Shown: one piece after another, positions 1 through 7,789 of the stretch | Numbering within the stretch: the first letter of the stretch is position 1 | Layout: the number at the start of each line of letters is the position of its first letter | Virus record (IMG/VR): IMGVR_UViG_3300048582_000146 | Location: 1 to 53,262 of that record | Strand: one strand, 5' to 3' | DNA: 53,262 nucleotides | From: a virus | Position numbers and translations under genes: made by a program | Notes under the pieces: model-generated | Database searches by the model: none | Seen by the model: the letters and a program-made list of their open reading frames with translations, nothing else | What the model was told of the DNA's origin: nothing

Positions 1-127
1 AACGATTACAACGTAATGAAATTGGCACAGGGATCAGTTTCAAACGGCACACTAAAAATAGCCGGAAGCGTGAATGGCTTAACAGCAGCTTCTGCTTCAT
101 ATTATGCAACTTTAATTTCAAGAGGTT
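1..127. repeat. Left copy of exact 127-bp terminal repeat
   Basis: The first 127 bases are identical to the last 127 bases (53136-53262). The reading frame of the tail-fibre gene that runs off the right end continues without a break from the end of this repeat to a stop at 151-153. This is the pattern of a circular molecule opened inside a gene, with the overlap left by assembly. A genuine short terminal redundancy is possible but less likely, because the repeat lies in the middle of a gene. Confidence 0.95.
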
Positions 128-153
128 GGACAATAGATGTCCCATCTCCCTAA
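1..153 (+). CDS. 3' end of SGNH/SASA-like tail-fibre gene (continues from 51849)
   Basis: This is the last part of the gene that starts at 51849, present here because the circular genome was opened inside it. The frame beginning at base 1 is open to the TAA at 151-153. The first 127 bases are the repeat, so only the last eight codons before the stop (ending in DVPSP) are new relative to the right end. The joined protein is 479 residues. The C-terminal part has regular hydrophobic spacing (SNGTLKIAGSVNGL) that suggests a beta-rich trimerisation or receptor-binding tip. See the entry at 51849. Confidence 0.85.
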   Translation, partial: NDYNVMKLAQGSVSNGTLKIAGSVNGLTAASASYYATLISRGWTIDVPSP

Positions 154-164
154 AAAATAGAACT

Positions 165-464
165 ATGAAAACACTAAAAAAAATCATCCTTTGGATTTAT
201 GCAACAAACGCGGACAGACACGTATTTTTAATAGGAACACCAGTAGCATTATTGTTTTTGAAGCTTTTGTTTCTAAGTGATTCATTCAGATACAACACCC
301 ACTTTTTATTTCATGCTTTTGTGGCCGCTATTCCTGCAGTACTTGCCGGTTATGCTTGGGAAAAGTTTCAGAAGAAACAATTCAATGCCACCATGAATGA
401 ACTAGACATTTGGATTTGTGGTTTAGGAGGACCAATAGCAGTAATTATTTTAAATTTTCTATAA
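165..464 (+). CDS. Small membrane protein of lysis region, possible holin partner
   Basis: This is a 99-residue protein with a Lys-rich N-terminus (MKTLKKIIL) and three likely membrane spans: about residues 22-40 (FLIGTPVALLFLKLLFL), 48-63 (FHAFVAAIPAVLAGYAW) and 82-98 (ICGLGGPIAVIILNFL). I use the ATG at 165 because it lies just after the stop of the fibre gene at 153; an upstream start would overlap that gene. It sits 3 bp before a holin-like gene and in front of the endolysin, so a role as holin, antiholin or pinholin is plausible. I do not recognise the family. Confidence 0.65.
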   Translation: MKTLKKIILWIYATNADRHVFLIGTPVALLFLKLLFLSDSFRYNTHFLFHAFVAAIPAVLAGYAWEKFQKKQFNATMNELDIWICGLGGPIAVIILNFL

Positions 465-467
465 ACT

Positions 468-974
468 ATGCAAAAATTCTTTTCCCTCAATTTAATCGAG
501 TTTTACGAAGCTTTTAAATTTTCGGCAATAGTTGGCTTGATACCATCCTTTTTCTTTCCATATATAGATGTGTGGGTGAATGGTAATATTGATTACATAC
601 GTATCGCATTGGGTATTGTAATTGTCGATCATGCTTTAGGTTCGTTGGTACATTCAAGAATTTATAAGAATGATTGGGATTGGAAAAAGAATATTACCGG
701 CTTTGGAATTAAAATCAGTATGGTTGTGGCTTTTGGTTTTATCATGGAAGGATTGGCACACATAACCATTGCTGACGATTTTATTTATAAATACATAAAA
801 ATGACAGGTCGCATTTTGGTTTGTTTATATCCGGGAATGTCGGCTTTGCGAAATATTAAAATTATAACCTACGGTAGGTTTCCACCCGATGCCTTGATAG
901 GTAAATTGGAAAACTTTAACCGAGATTTAGATTTAGAAAAACTTAAAAAAGGAAACGATGCCGAAAGCAATTAA
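468..974 (+). CDS. Putative phage holin (holin_4_1-like)
   Basis: This 168-residue membrane protein has likely spans near residues 15-32, 41-62 and 82-108. The order of an Asp-containing span (VIVDHALGSLVHS), a charged loop with aromatic residues (DWDWKKNITGFGIK) and a further span (MVVAFGFIMEGLAHI) resembles the phage_holin_4_1/toxin-secretion holin family. The hydrophilic tail (about 140-168) is longer than in typical members. Its stop overlaps the start of the amidase by 17 bp, the usual holin-endolysin arrangement. The holin would form the membrane lesion that releases the endolysin to the cell wall. Family assignment is by eye. Confidence 0.65.
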   Translation: MQKFFSLNLIEFYEAFKFSAIVGLIPSFFFPYIDVWVNGNIDYIRIALGIVIVDHALGSLVHSRIYKNDWDWKKNITGFGIKISMVVAFGFIMEGLAHITIADDFIYKYIKMTGRILVCLYPGMSALRNIKIITYGRFPPDALIGKLENFNRDLDLEKLKKGNDAESN

Positions 975-1542
975 CGTAAAAAACTTATGCCTGCATGTTT
1001 CTGCAGGTTATTCAAAAGTACCGGGAATAGAATTGTTTTGGAAAAACACTTTGAAATGGTCTGGCAAAGGCTATGCTGTAATTATTGATGTAGATGGCAC
1101 AAAATATTTTTTAGACAACCCGTCACAAACACACGGATACACAACTACATACAATAATGGCAAATGCTTTGGTTTTGTTACCAACGGAGTAAAAGGCTTC
1201 AATGAATCAATCATAAGCATTTGCACCATTGGTGGAATTAAGAATCTAGGCACTAAAGAAAAGCCCATTTATAAAGGCGTTGACACTCGAACCGATGCAC
1301 AAAAAAAAGCATTAGATGAAGTAATTCAATTGGCTATCACCTGGTTAAAAGCGAACGGAAAAGACATCACTAAAGATTTAGGTATTGTTGGCCACCGTGA
1401 CTATTCTAAAGACGGAAACAACAACGGAGCCATCGAATCATGGGAACGTATTAAAGAATGTCCGTGTATTGATGCGATTGAAGAATACGGCTACTTCTAT
1501 GGAAGTGCAGACCGATATGGGAAATTACCAACTCAAAAATAG
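958..1542 (+). CDS. Endolysin, N-acetylmuramoyl-L-alanine amidase (Amidase_2 type)
   Basis: This 194-residue protein cleaves the amide bond between N-acetylmuramate and the peptide stem of peptidoglycan at lysis. His13 in the LCLHVSAGY motif, His146 in VGHRDYS and Cys168 or Cys170 in ECPC fit the zinc ligands of the Amidase_2/PGRP fold. The segment HRDYSKDGNNNGAIESWE followed by CPC is a pattern I know from Bacteroidota amidases. There is no signal peptide, so export depends on the holin. The ATG at 958 overlaps the end of the holin gene by 17 bp, indicating tight coupling. Confidence 0.88.
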   Translation: MPKAINVKNLCLHVSAGYSKVPGIELFWKNTLKWSGKGYAVIIDVDGTKYFLDNPSQTHGYTTTYNNGKCFGFVTNGVKGFNESIISICTIGGIKNLGTKEKPIYKGVDTRTDAQKKALDEVIQLAITWLKANGKDITKDLGIVGHRDYSKDGNNNGAIESWERIKECPCIDAIEEYGYFYGSADRYGKLPTQK

Positions 1543-1622
1543 AATTGTTTCCCTTATTAATGAGGTAAACATAATGTAAAGAATTGATTGTAAAATAATT
1601 ATAACACTTAAAAAACAGCAAT

Positions 1623-2051
1623 ATGCCAAATGTAATGTACAACTCGGCTAAAAGAGATTTTCTAAAAGCCGCTATCAACTGCGAAACCGACACCATAAAA
1701 GTAATGTTGGTTGGTGCGGGTTATGTTCAAAATATCGACACGCACACAAAGCGTTCAGATATTACCAATGAAATAGTTGGAGCAGGCTACACTGCAGGCG
1801 GTGTAGTTTTAGCAAACAAATCAGTTACGATTGATTTAGCAACAAACAAAGCAATTTTCAATTGTGATGATCCGGTAATTCCAAACGCAACAATTGCAGG
1901 TGCTATTGGTGCTGTAGTTTACAAATCAAGAGGCGGAGCAGCTAGTGCTGACGAATTGATTTGCTACAATGAATTTGCAGCTCCTGCATCAAGCACAAAT
2001 GGAAATTTTGTTGTTAACATAGCCACTATTGGGGTATTACAATTAGGATAG
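1623..2051 (+). CDS. Putative virion protein (small fibre-associated)
   Basis: This is a 142-residue protein. Its N-terminus (NSAKRDFLKAAINCETDTIKVMLV), the middle GAGYTAGGVVL and the C-terminal beta-rich half with GAVVYKS resemble a widespread group of small phage structural proteins usually found beside tail-fibre genes. Their exact position in the virion is not settled as far as I know. It starts an array of four head-to-tail structural-looking genes placed after the lysis genes, 2 bp before the 712-residue fibre protein. An 80-bp gap separates it from the amidase and I see no clear promoter there. Confidence 0.6.
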   Translation: MPNVMYNSAKRDFLKAAINCETDTIKVMLVGAGYVQNIDTHTKRSDITNEIVGAGYTAGGVVLANKSVTIDLATNKAIFNCDDPVIPNATIAGAIGAVVYKSRGGAASADELICYNEFAAPASSTNGNFVVNIATIGVLQLG

Positions 2052-2053
2052 TT

Positions 2054-4192
2054 ATGAAAATAGCAGTAGAACAAGTATTCAATGGTTCTTTAGACCAAGT
2101 GGCAGTGGGCGGAGCCTATGATGCTACTAAAATAAATAGGGGAAAACATAGTGGACAATATAATTTAGGTTCAGGAGCTATTGATAAATTCATTGGTCCT
2201 TGTCCTTTAGGAGTTGCCAATTTTGGTGAAAGCTCGTTGGCTATTCCTTCTCAATTTGTGCATCCTATTAAAATTACTGATGATTTGTTTTGGATTTTTG
2301 GTTCAGATGCTGCTGTAGCCGCAGCCACAAGAAGGGTTCAATTATGGACTTTTGTTCCTTCAACAAATACTTATAATTTTCAAGGTGCAATAAACTGTAC
2401 TTTTCCAACAGCAACAAACCATACTGTTAGAGGATTAAGAGCAATTTTGCATAATGAAACTACAGGTACGGTTGCTGTAAGTGGTACAGCCGTAACAGGA
2501 ACTGGAACTGCTTTCACAACAGGATTATCAGTTGGCTCTCGAATTGGTTTTGGCTCAACAGATCCAAACGCAATTGTAACTTGGTATCAAATACAAGCTA
2601 TTGGTTCTGCAACTGGAATAACGTTAACAACTTCTGCAGGAACTATTTCAGCCGGAACTCCTTACGTAATTCAAGATTTAATGGTTGTACAGGCTACAAC
2701 AAACGCTACAGTAACCAATGGAGGTTTATTTGTTACCAAAGGATTAAGATTTGAGGACTTTAATTCACCTGCGACAAACATTCCTACTGCTACAACTGTC
2801 GATAAAATTAAAGCAACCTATTGGTTAAAAGATGCTGCAACAATCACCAATGATGTTATTGGAGGGTGTGCATTAGGAGAATTAACTTCATTAACTGAGC
2901 AATTCGTTTATTGTACAGAAGGTGCTGCTACTTCATTAATTATTTATAAATACAATATCAGAGCAGCTCTTACTCCAACATCCGGAGCTTTTGTATTAAC
3001 TGGAGCTAATCTTGTAATTACCGGTGCACAAACAGTAACGGGAAATATTTCCCAATTAAATAACGGTAGAGAGGCAACTCTTAATCATGGTTCAGGTGCG
3101 GGAGTTGCTAGTATTTATGCTTTAACAACAACTAGAGTTTTAAGAATACCATTGGCAAATGTTACAGCAGGTAACACAACATTCGTCGCTGATTCAATGT
3201 CTGAAGTTCCTCCGGGAGGTGTAGTCACAAATATTTCAACAGGAGGATTTGTATCAATGGATGTTTCTCAATCTCTTGATAAATTAATATTAGTATCTGC
3301 TGTTTCTACAGGGACTATTTATATTACAGATTATTATACAGGAGGACAACAGATAGACAGAAGAAGCGGTTGTTTAACTCCTCAAGCACCTTCTTCATCA
3401 AGAGATACAGACAGTCCAATTTTCATTCATAGCGTTACAAGTAGCGTTCCTTTTATTTGGGCAGAGGATGGTTGGTTGTTCTACTTATATACTCAAGCGA
3501 TAACGCAAACTATAAACGCTATGACTGCGTATCCTTTAGCTGCCGATTTAGAATTTGAGTCCGACACTACCAATAGAATTATTTGCCCTAAAATAACGCT
3601 TGGAGCCGCTCCTTCAAAACTATACAGAGCATTGGTTAATTCATTAACAAATGTTGGTGACAACACGATGGGAGTTTCTCCAGACATGTATCTTTTAGAA
3701 GTACGCACATCAGGAATTGATGATAATTCCGGTTCTTGGACAGCAGTTCCGCAAAACGGAGACTTATCTGGGTTAGGCGTGCCAACAGACATTCAGTTTG
3801 CTTTCAGATTCAGAACTGCAGGTGTCATCATGTTGCCAAACAGAATTTTGTCATTAGCATTGCTATATGAAAGCGATGATGCTCTTCCTTCTCAGTACCG
3901 ATGGAACTATGCCGATTTCAATACAACTAACGGAACATTTGCATGGGTGCAAGCTGTTTTGTTTGGCGGAGCTTTAACCACGCACACAATTGAAATTTAC
4001 AGAGCCGATACCAATGCTTTAGTATTAACACAAGCAAGTTCAGGAACAACCAACGGAGCTTTTGAAAATTGGAATGGTAGTGCTTGGGTAGCAGGTCTTG
4101 GAGCGGACACAGTAGGCAGAAGGAGAAGATTTGTTCCTACCGGTTCACTTCCGGGAAGTATTGATTTATACGCAAAAATAATAGTAGCTTAA
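2054..4192 (+). CDS. Large tail-fibre or tail-surface protein
   Basis: This 712-residue protein is rich in Thr, Gly, Ala and Asn and has almost no Cys, as expected of a beta-rich extracellular virion protein. Residues about 138-208 (GTVAVSGTAVTGTGTAF, then GITLTTSAGTISAG) match a common phage appendage pattern in which short beta strands alternate with Gly/Thr turns. The C-terminal 120 residues look like a separate beta-sandwich, possibly carbohydrate-binding. It lies between two other structural-looking genes with spacers of 2 bp. A role in host adsorption is inferred; no enzymatic motif was seen. Confidence 0.6.
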   Translation: MKIAVEQVFNGSLDQVAVGGAYDATKINRGKHSGQYNLGSGAIDKFIGPCPLGVANFGESSLAIPSQFVHPIKITDDLFWIFGSDAAVAAATRRVQLWTFVPSTNTYNFQGAINCTFPTATNHTVRGLRAILHNETTGTVAVSGTAVTGTGTAFTTGLSVGSRIGFGSTDPNAIVTWYQIQAIGSATGITLTTSAGTISAGTPYVIQDLMVVQATTNATVTNGGLFVTKGLRFEDFNSPATNIPTATTVDKIKATYWLKDAATITNDVIGGCALGELTSLTEQFVYCTEGAATSLIIYKYNIRAALTPTSGAFVLTGANLVITGAQTVTGNISQLNNGREATLNHGSGAGVASIYALTTTRVLRIPLANVTAGNTTFVADSMSEVPPGGVVTNISTGGFVSMDVSQSLDKLILVSAVSTGTIYITDYYTGGQQIDRRSGCLTPQAPSSSRDTDSPIFIHSVTSSVPFIWAEDGWLFYLYTQAITQTINAMTAYPLAADLEFESDTTNRIICPKITLGAAPSKLYRALVNSLTNVGDNTMGVSPDMYLLEVRTSGIDDNSGSWTAVPQNGDLSGLGVPTDIQFAFRFRTAGVIMLPNRILSLALLYESDDALPSQYRWNYADFNTTNGTFAWVQAVLFGGALTTHTIEIYRADTNALVLTQASSGTTNGAFENWNGSAWVAGLGADTVGRRRRFVPTGSLPGSIDLYAKIIVA

Positions 4193-4194
4193 AA

Positions 4195-5112
4195 ATGGCA
4201 AACAATTTAAACTTTGGCGGAGCAGTAGCTGTCCTTGTGAGAGACAAGGGAGTGGCAAACTCCGTCAATGGTTTTGTTGCCAAAGAACCAACGCAAGGTT
4301 CCAATAGTACTACCTTACCTACAACGGTAAAGTTTTTATTATATGACTTTGTTTCATCTGCTCAATCACCGGCAAATGTAGATGCAAACGTATCGCTAGA
4401 ACTTGCCGAAGCAACCATGGAGGCATTGCAAGCAACTGCTTCCGGTTCTGCCAATGTTTCTGCAACACTAGCCGAAGCTAGCTTTGAAGGTTTGCAAGCT
4501 AGCGTTACTGCAATTGCCAATGTTTCACTTGAAATAGCGAATGTAGATTTTGAAGCATTACAAGCAAACGCAATAGGAAACGCAAACGTAACACTTGACA
4601 TTGCCGAAGCTACATTTGAAGCTTTCCAAATGAATACAACAGTTGAGGCAGGTGTTGAAGTGTTTTTGGAGCTTGCCAACGCACCAATGGAAGCCTTGAA
4701 AATGACCGTATCCGGTGATGCAGTAACGCAAATTAATATTGCTGAGGGATCAATTCAAGCTTTGAATATTACTGCTTCCGGTGGTGTAAATGCTTTTTTA
4801 GAATTAGCAGATATGACTATTGAGGCTTTTCAAGCTACTGCTAAAGGTGATGCAAACATGCAATTAGACATAGCAGAAAGTTATTTTACATTAGGAAACA
4901 TAATCATTTTCAATGCATCGAGATTAAAAGCAGTTTACATCAACTCACTTGTTAAACAGGAAATTGCTTTAATTTCAAAAATCGATTCATCTGCAGTTTT
5001 AAATTCATCTGTTAAAGTAGAAAAAATTATTTATTCATTGGTTTCAAGAAAAAAAGAAATAGAATCAACAGTCTTAAAAGAATTACAATTAAAATCAGAG
5101 ATATATGGATGA
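4195..5112 (+). CDS. Tail/fibre protein with eight 22-residue tandem repeats
   Basis: This 305-residue protein has a 60-residue head, eight tandem repeats and a Lys/Ile-rich tail. Repeat units start at residues 64, 86, 108, 130, 154, 176, 198 and 220, so the period is exactly 22 apart from one 2-residue insertion. The unit reads roughly ANVSLELAEATFEALQATASG; Ala-Glu at positions 8-9, an aromatic or hydrophobic residue at 12 and Ala-Leu-Gln at 14-16 are conserved. The spacing suggests a beta-solenoid or stacked hairpins forming a shaft. The last eight bases overlap the next gene. I do not recognise a named family; see the findings. Confidence 0.6.
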   Translation: MANNLNFGGAVAVLVRDKGVANSVNGFVAKEPTQGSNSTTLPTTVKFLLYDFVSSAQSPANVDANVSLELAEATMEALQATASGSANVSATLAEASFEGLQASVTAIANVSLEIANVDFEALQANAIGNANVTLDIAEATFEAFQMNTTVEAGVEVFLELANAPMEALKMTVSGDAVTQINIAEGSIQALNITASGGVNAFLELADMTIEAFQATAKGDANMQLDIAESYFTLGNIIIFNASRLKAVYINSLVKQEIALISKIDSSAVLNSSVKVEKIIYSLVSRKKEIESTVLKELQLKSEIYG

Positions 5113-5398
5113 TAAAATTTATTTAGGGCAAGATTTCCCAATCACTCTAAAAATTAATGAAAACCTTGCTGGAGCCACCGACTTAAAATTAAATCGAGAA
5201 GATCCACAAGGAGAGGCAGCCTCACAATTAAACCTAACGATTATTAATGAAGAAGAAGGAGAAACTTTTTTCATGTCAACGGATAACGAATTTAATATGA
5301 TAGGTCCGTGGAACGTGTGGCCAACTTATACTAACGGCGATGGATTGTCAAGAATAGGCAAACCTTCACAGATTTATATTCACAAACCAGGAACTTAA
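5105..5398 (+). CDS. Small Ig-like or baseplate-upper-like structural protein
   Basis: This 97-residue protein begins with LGQDFPITLKINENLAGATDL and ends with GPWNVWPTYTNGDGLSRIG and a short strand. The pattern of an N-terminal beta strand with Gly-x-Asp, a central variable part, and W-x-V-x-P-x-x-T near the end is common in small phage proteins with an immunoglobulin-like fold, including the N-terminal part of BppU-like baseplate proteins. Its start overlaps the stop of the repeat protein (ATGGATGA), so the two are translationally coupled and may form one complex. Function is inferred from position only. Confidence 0.5.
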   Translation: MDDKIYLGQDFPITLKINENLAGATDLKLNREDPQGEAASQLNLTIINEEEGETFFMSTDNEFNMIGPWNVWPTYTNGDGLSRIGKPSQIYIHKPGT

Positions 5399-5408
5399 AA
5401 AATAAATT

Positions 5409-6092
5409 ATGAAAAAAATAAATTTCCCATTGATTTACGATTACATAAAAAGCTATGTATATCCAATTTTGATTTTGTTATTGTTAATTGGTTGCGGAAC
5501 AAAAACTAAAACAAAAACAGAATCATCCAATGAAATTGCATTAAAAGAGCAGGCTCGAAAATCTGATTCTATAAAAACCATTGATTTAATAATCAATAAA
5601 AAAGTAGAGGAAAAGGTAAAGGAATACATTGATCAATCAAAATCAAGTTCTGAATCTGTTTCAGAAGATAAAGATGTGACCACTATAACAGAAATTAGTA
5701 CTGATGCTCCGGCAACGATAACACTAACAGATGGACGTGTTTTAAATCTTCAAAATGGCAAAATTACTGAAACCAAAAGCACCGCAACGAAGAAAAATAA
5801 TACCAAAGCTATTACTGAAAAGAATATCGAAATTTCTGAACGATCGCAATCAATAATTGATGAAGTAAACATCAAAGCGATGTCACGTGAAATAGTAGAA
5901 GAAGTTCTCACCGACTTATCAAAAAAGGAAACTTCAAAAACAGGTGAACAAGTTAAAAAAGGATGGCAGCCCGGATTTTGGTTTTGGTTCTGGATAATTC
6001 TGATTTTACTTATAGCAATTGCATTGTGGCTTTTCAGGAAATATTTAGGCATTCAGTTTCCTTTTTTGCAAATGTTTAAATTCTTCAGATAA
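5409..6092 (+). CDS. Candidate unimolecular spanin (lipoprotein with C-terminal membrane anchor)
   Basis: This 227-residue protein has a Sec signal with a lipobox, L26-I27-G28-C29, so mature Cys29 would be lipidated and held in the outer membrane. A long charged region follows (about 30-184, Lys/Glu/Ser-rich, likely helical), then an aromatic-rich membrane span at about 190-209 (FWFWFWIILILLIAIALW). A lipoprotein at one end and an inner-membrane anchor at the other is the architecture of unimolecular spanins such as T1 gp11, which join the two membranes to finish lysis. It is the last gene of the fibre-lysis operon and is followed by a terminator. The long aromatic tail after the span is unusual. 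Confidence 0.6.
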   Translation: MKKINFPLIYDYIKSYVYPILILLLLIGCGTKTKTKTESSNEIALKEQARKSDSIKTIDLIINKKVEEKVKEYIDQSKSSSESVSEDKDVTTITEISTDAPATITLTDGRVLNLQNGKITETKSTATKKNNTKAITEKNIEISERSQSIIDEVNIKAMSREIVEEVLTDLSKKETSKTGEQVKKGWQPGFWFWFWIILILLIAIALWLFRKYLGIQFPFLQMFKFFR

Positions 6093-6096
6093 AACA

Positions 6097-6121
6097 AAAC
6101 CCCTTAATTGGGGTTTCTTTT
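6097..6121. terminator. Bidirectional terminator between spanin and integrase genes
   Basis: The stem AAACCCC (6097-6103) pairs with GGGGTTT (6110-6116) around a 6-nt loop, followed by CTTTTT on the plus strand and, on the other strand, by GTTTT after the stem. It lies between the convergent stops at 6092 and 6121 and can end both transcripts. Confidence 0.8.
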
Positions 6122-7269
6122 TACAATGCCGGTGAGTTTTCCATAATGTTATTACGGTGAACTTCTTTAACTACCTTAGCATACTCAGCAGTCATTAATT
6201 TTGATGAGTGGCCATAAAGCTCACGCAAACTATCTAAATCAAGTCCGGCCAGTATTTTTCTATCAGCTCCCAAATGTTTAAGGGCATACATATTCATATC
6301 AATTCCCAGATCAGTTTTTACAATTTTTGCCCATCGTTTAGTGGCCGTGTCTCTTTTTAATTTTGTTGGAGCCGGAATAAAATCAGAATGCTTGCCTAAA
6401 TTACCACGTCCGGATGTTCTGAAGCTTCCAAACAAATAGAAGTTATCAGGAAATGTATTTAATTCCATTTTTGAATAATACTCCAGCAAATGTTTATTAA
6501 TAGGAACAATGCGTTTCTTTTTGGTTTTGGTAATGCCTGCCGGCAGAATTATCTCTGATTTATTAAGGTTTACCATCTTCAATGTAATTTTTAAAATCTC
6601 TTCAGGCCTGATGCCGGTGTGAAAAATAGTCAAGCAGAACACCCAAAAATTATAATGATTCTTTTCAAGTTGCTCCTTTATTTTTTCTACATCTTCAAAC
6701 GATGCCGGAATGTTCGCCTCGCTTGATGCGACATGCAAATTATTGATTTTATATGCCGGGTTAGCCTCAATAATATCCCATTGGATTAACTCGCTTAAAA
6801 TAGCCTTTAAATGATTCAAATGTTTATTGAATGCATTATTGGTCCATTTACGTTGTTCTTTTGCTTTTTCGATGATCAACTTTACATGAACTCTTTTAGT
6901 GTCTGAAATCTTCAAATGTTCTAATCCTAATTCTTTGACCGACTGTTTAATGAATCGAACGGTTCCGTTATAGCCTGAAAGCGTTTTTGGTGCGATATTT
7001 GGACGTTTCATTTCCATAGCGAAGTCCAATGCTTCTGTAAAAGAAAAAACCTTTTGAGCGTTAGCTATATCCGGAACTTGCGGGTTCCAACCTTCTTTAA
7101 GTTTAATGTATAGGGATTCTCTAAGGAGTTCGAATTCTTTTTCTTTCTCCTTTAAATCTGCGATGAGGTTTAGTCCGAGCTTAAAACGGTACTGTTGACC
7201 ATCATAGCGAAAATGAACATACCAATACTTTCCTTTGGTAATTTTTGGAATTGAATAATTTGCTTTCAT
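6121..7269 (-). CDS. Tyrosine recombinase/integrase
   Basis: This 382-residue site-specific recombinase would integrate the phage at an attachment site. It has an N-terminal arm-binding region, a SAM-like core-binding domain (about 75-180) and a catalytic domain (about 190-375). Catalytic residues visible are Arg221 (HTGIRPEEI), the Lys in a beta-hairpin near 250 (TKTKKKR), His354 (LYGHSS) and the nucleophile Tyr363 (MTAEYAKV). The usual HxLRH box reads Y328-A-L-K-H, so His is replaced by Tyr and the second Arg by Lys. I recall this YxxKH form from Bacteroidota integrases. The promoter-proximal 256 bp upstream carry the likely attP. Confidence 0.92.
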   Translation of the reverse strand: MKANYSIPKITKGKYWYVHFRYDGQQYRFKLGLNLIADLKEKEKEFELLRESLYIKLKEGWNPQVPDIANAQKVFSFTEALDFAMEMKRPNIAPKTLSGYNGTVRFIKQSVKELGLEHLKISDTKRVHVKLIIEKAKEQRKWTNNAFNKHLNHLKAILSELIQWDIIEANPAYKINNLHVASSEANIPASFEDVEKIKEQLEKNHYNFWVFCLTIFHTGIRPEEILKITLKMVNLNKSEIILPAGITKTKKKRIVPINKHLLEYYSKMELNTFPDNFYLFGSFRTSGRGNLGKHSDFIPAPTKLKRDTATKRWAKIVKTDLGIDMNMYALKHLGADRKILAGLDLDSLRELYGHSSKLMTAEYAKVVKEVHRNNIMENSPAL

Positions 7270-7336
7270 ATTTTAATAATTAGAGATTATTAAAATGCTT
7301 GCAGGAACTTGAAGCTAATTATTTCAATACGTGTAC

Positions 7337-7510
7337 TTTTTGTGTACGAATTTTTTATAAAAATCGGGAAGCCTATATTTTACAGTACTTCCCGATTTCA
7401 GCGGAGAAAGAGGGATTCTCTTTCTATAAAAAATAAAATCGTATCAATATAATTATCAAGAACTTACAAAATTTTAAATCTGATTTATATTTTATTTTTG
7501 TGTACGAATT
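7337..7510. other. attP: Candidate phage attachment site attP
   Basis: The proposed core is at 7401-7425. Arms AGAAAGAG (7405-7412) and CTCTTTCT (7418-7425) form an inverted repeat around GGATT, as in tyrosine-recombinase core sites. Read on the minus strand, 7417-7401 gives GAATCCCTCTTTCTCCGC, which has the form of a tRNA 3' end: T-loop end, T-stem strand, seven acceptor bases TTTCTCC and discriminator G, as in tRNA-Ser. Identical 16-bp direct repeats TTTTTGTGTACGAATT lie on both sides (7337-7352 and 7495-7510), which fits arm-type sites. The integrase starts 68 bp to the left. Confidence 0.65.
7361..7398. repeat. 11-bp inverted repeat beside attP core
   Basis: AAATCGGGAAG (7361-7371) is the reverse complement of CTTCCCGATTT (7388-7398), separated by 16 bases. 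There is no T-run after it on the minus strand that would make it a clear terminator for the leftward operon, although TTTTTATAAAAAA follows loosely. It may bind an excisionase or host factor, or attenuate leftward transcripts into the integrase gene. Confidence 0.6.
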
Positions 7511-7525
7511 GTGATTTAAATTTTT

Positions 7526-7789
7526 CTATAAAACCTCAGCTAGTTTAAGGCTGTTGGCGGTATTGAAAACCTTATCATCAAACCCAAAAATCCAATTGGC
7601 ATTGACATCATATTTTGTGCAAATGGCTTGAATTTGCATTACCGTAAAATGTGTTTGACCTTTTTTTATTTTGGTAATCGTTTGTGGCTGCATATCAATT
7701 TCAAGACAAAAGTCACGGATATAGGAGATCTTATTTTGAAAAATCAAAAGCTCGATAAGTCTTATTATTCTTTTGTCGGTTGAATGCAT
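7526..7789 (-). CDS. XRE/HTH-type regulator
   Basis: This 87-residue protein has a helix-turn-helix of XRE type: FCLEIDMQPQTITKIKKGQTHFTVMQI, followed by QAICTKYDVNANWIFGF, a signature common in phage repressors and Cro-like proteins. It is the last gene of the leftward repressor operon and abuts the lipoprotein gene with no gap. It could be an excisionase control factor, a second repressor or an antitoxin-like regulator; the target cannot be read from the sequence. Confidence 0.7.
   Translation of the reverse strand: MHSTDKRIIRLIELLIFQNKISYIRDFCLEIDMQPQTITKIKKGQTHFTVMQIQAICTKYDVNANWIFGFDDKVFNTANSLKLAEVL

Noticed and set aside
4362-4679. 105-residue minus-strand open frame
   Set aside because: It is the antisense of the 22-residue repeat region and is repetitive only for that reason.
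4384-4917. CRISPR array
   Set aside because: The repeated unit is an in-frame 66-bp coding repeat with diverged copies, not conserved repeats with unique spacers. No cas genes are present.
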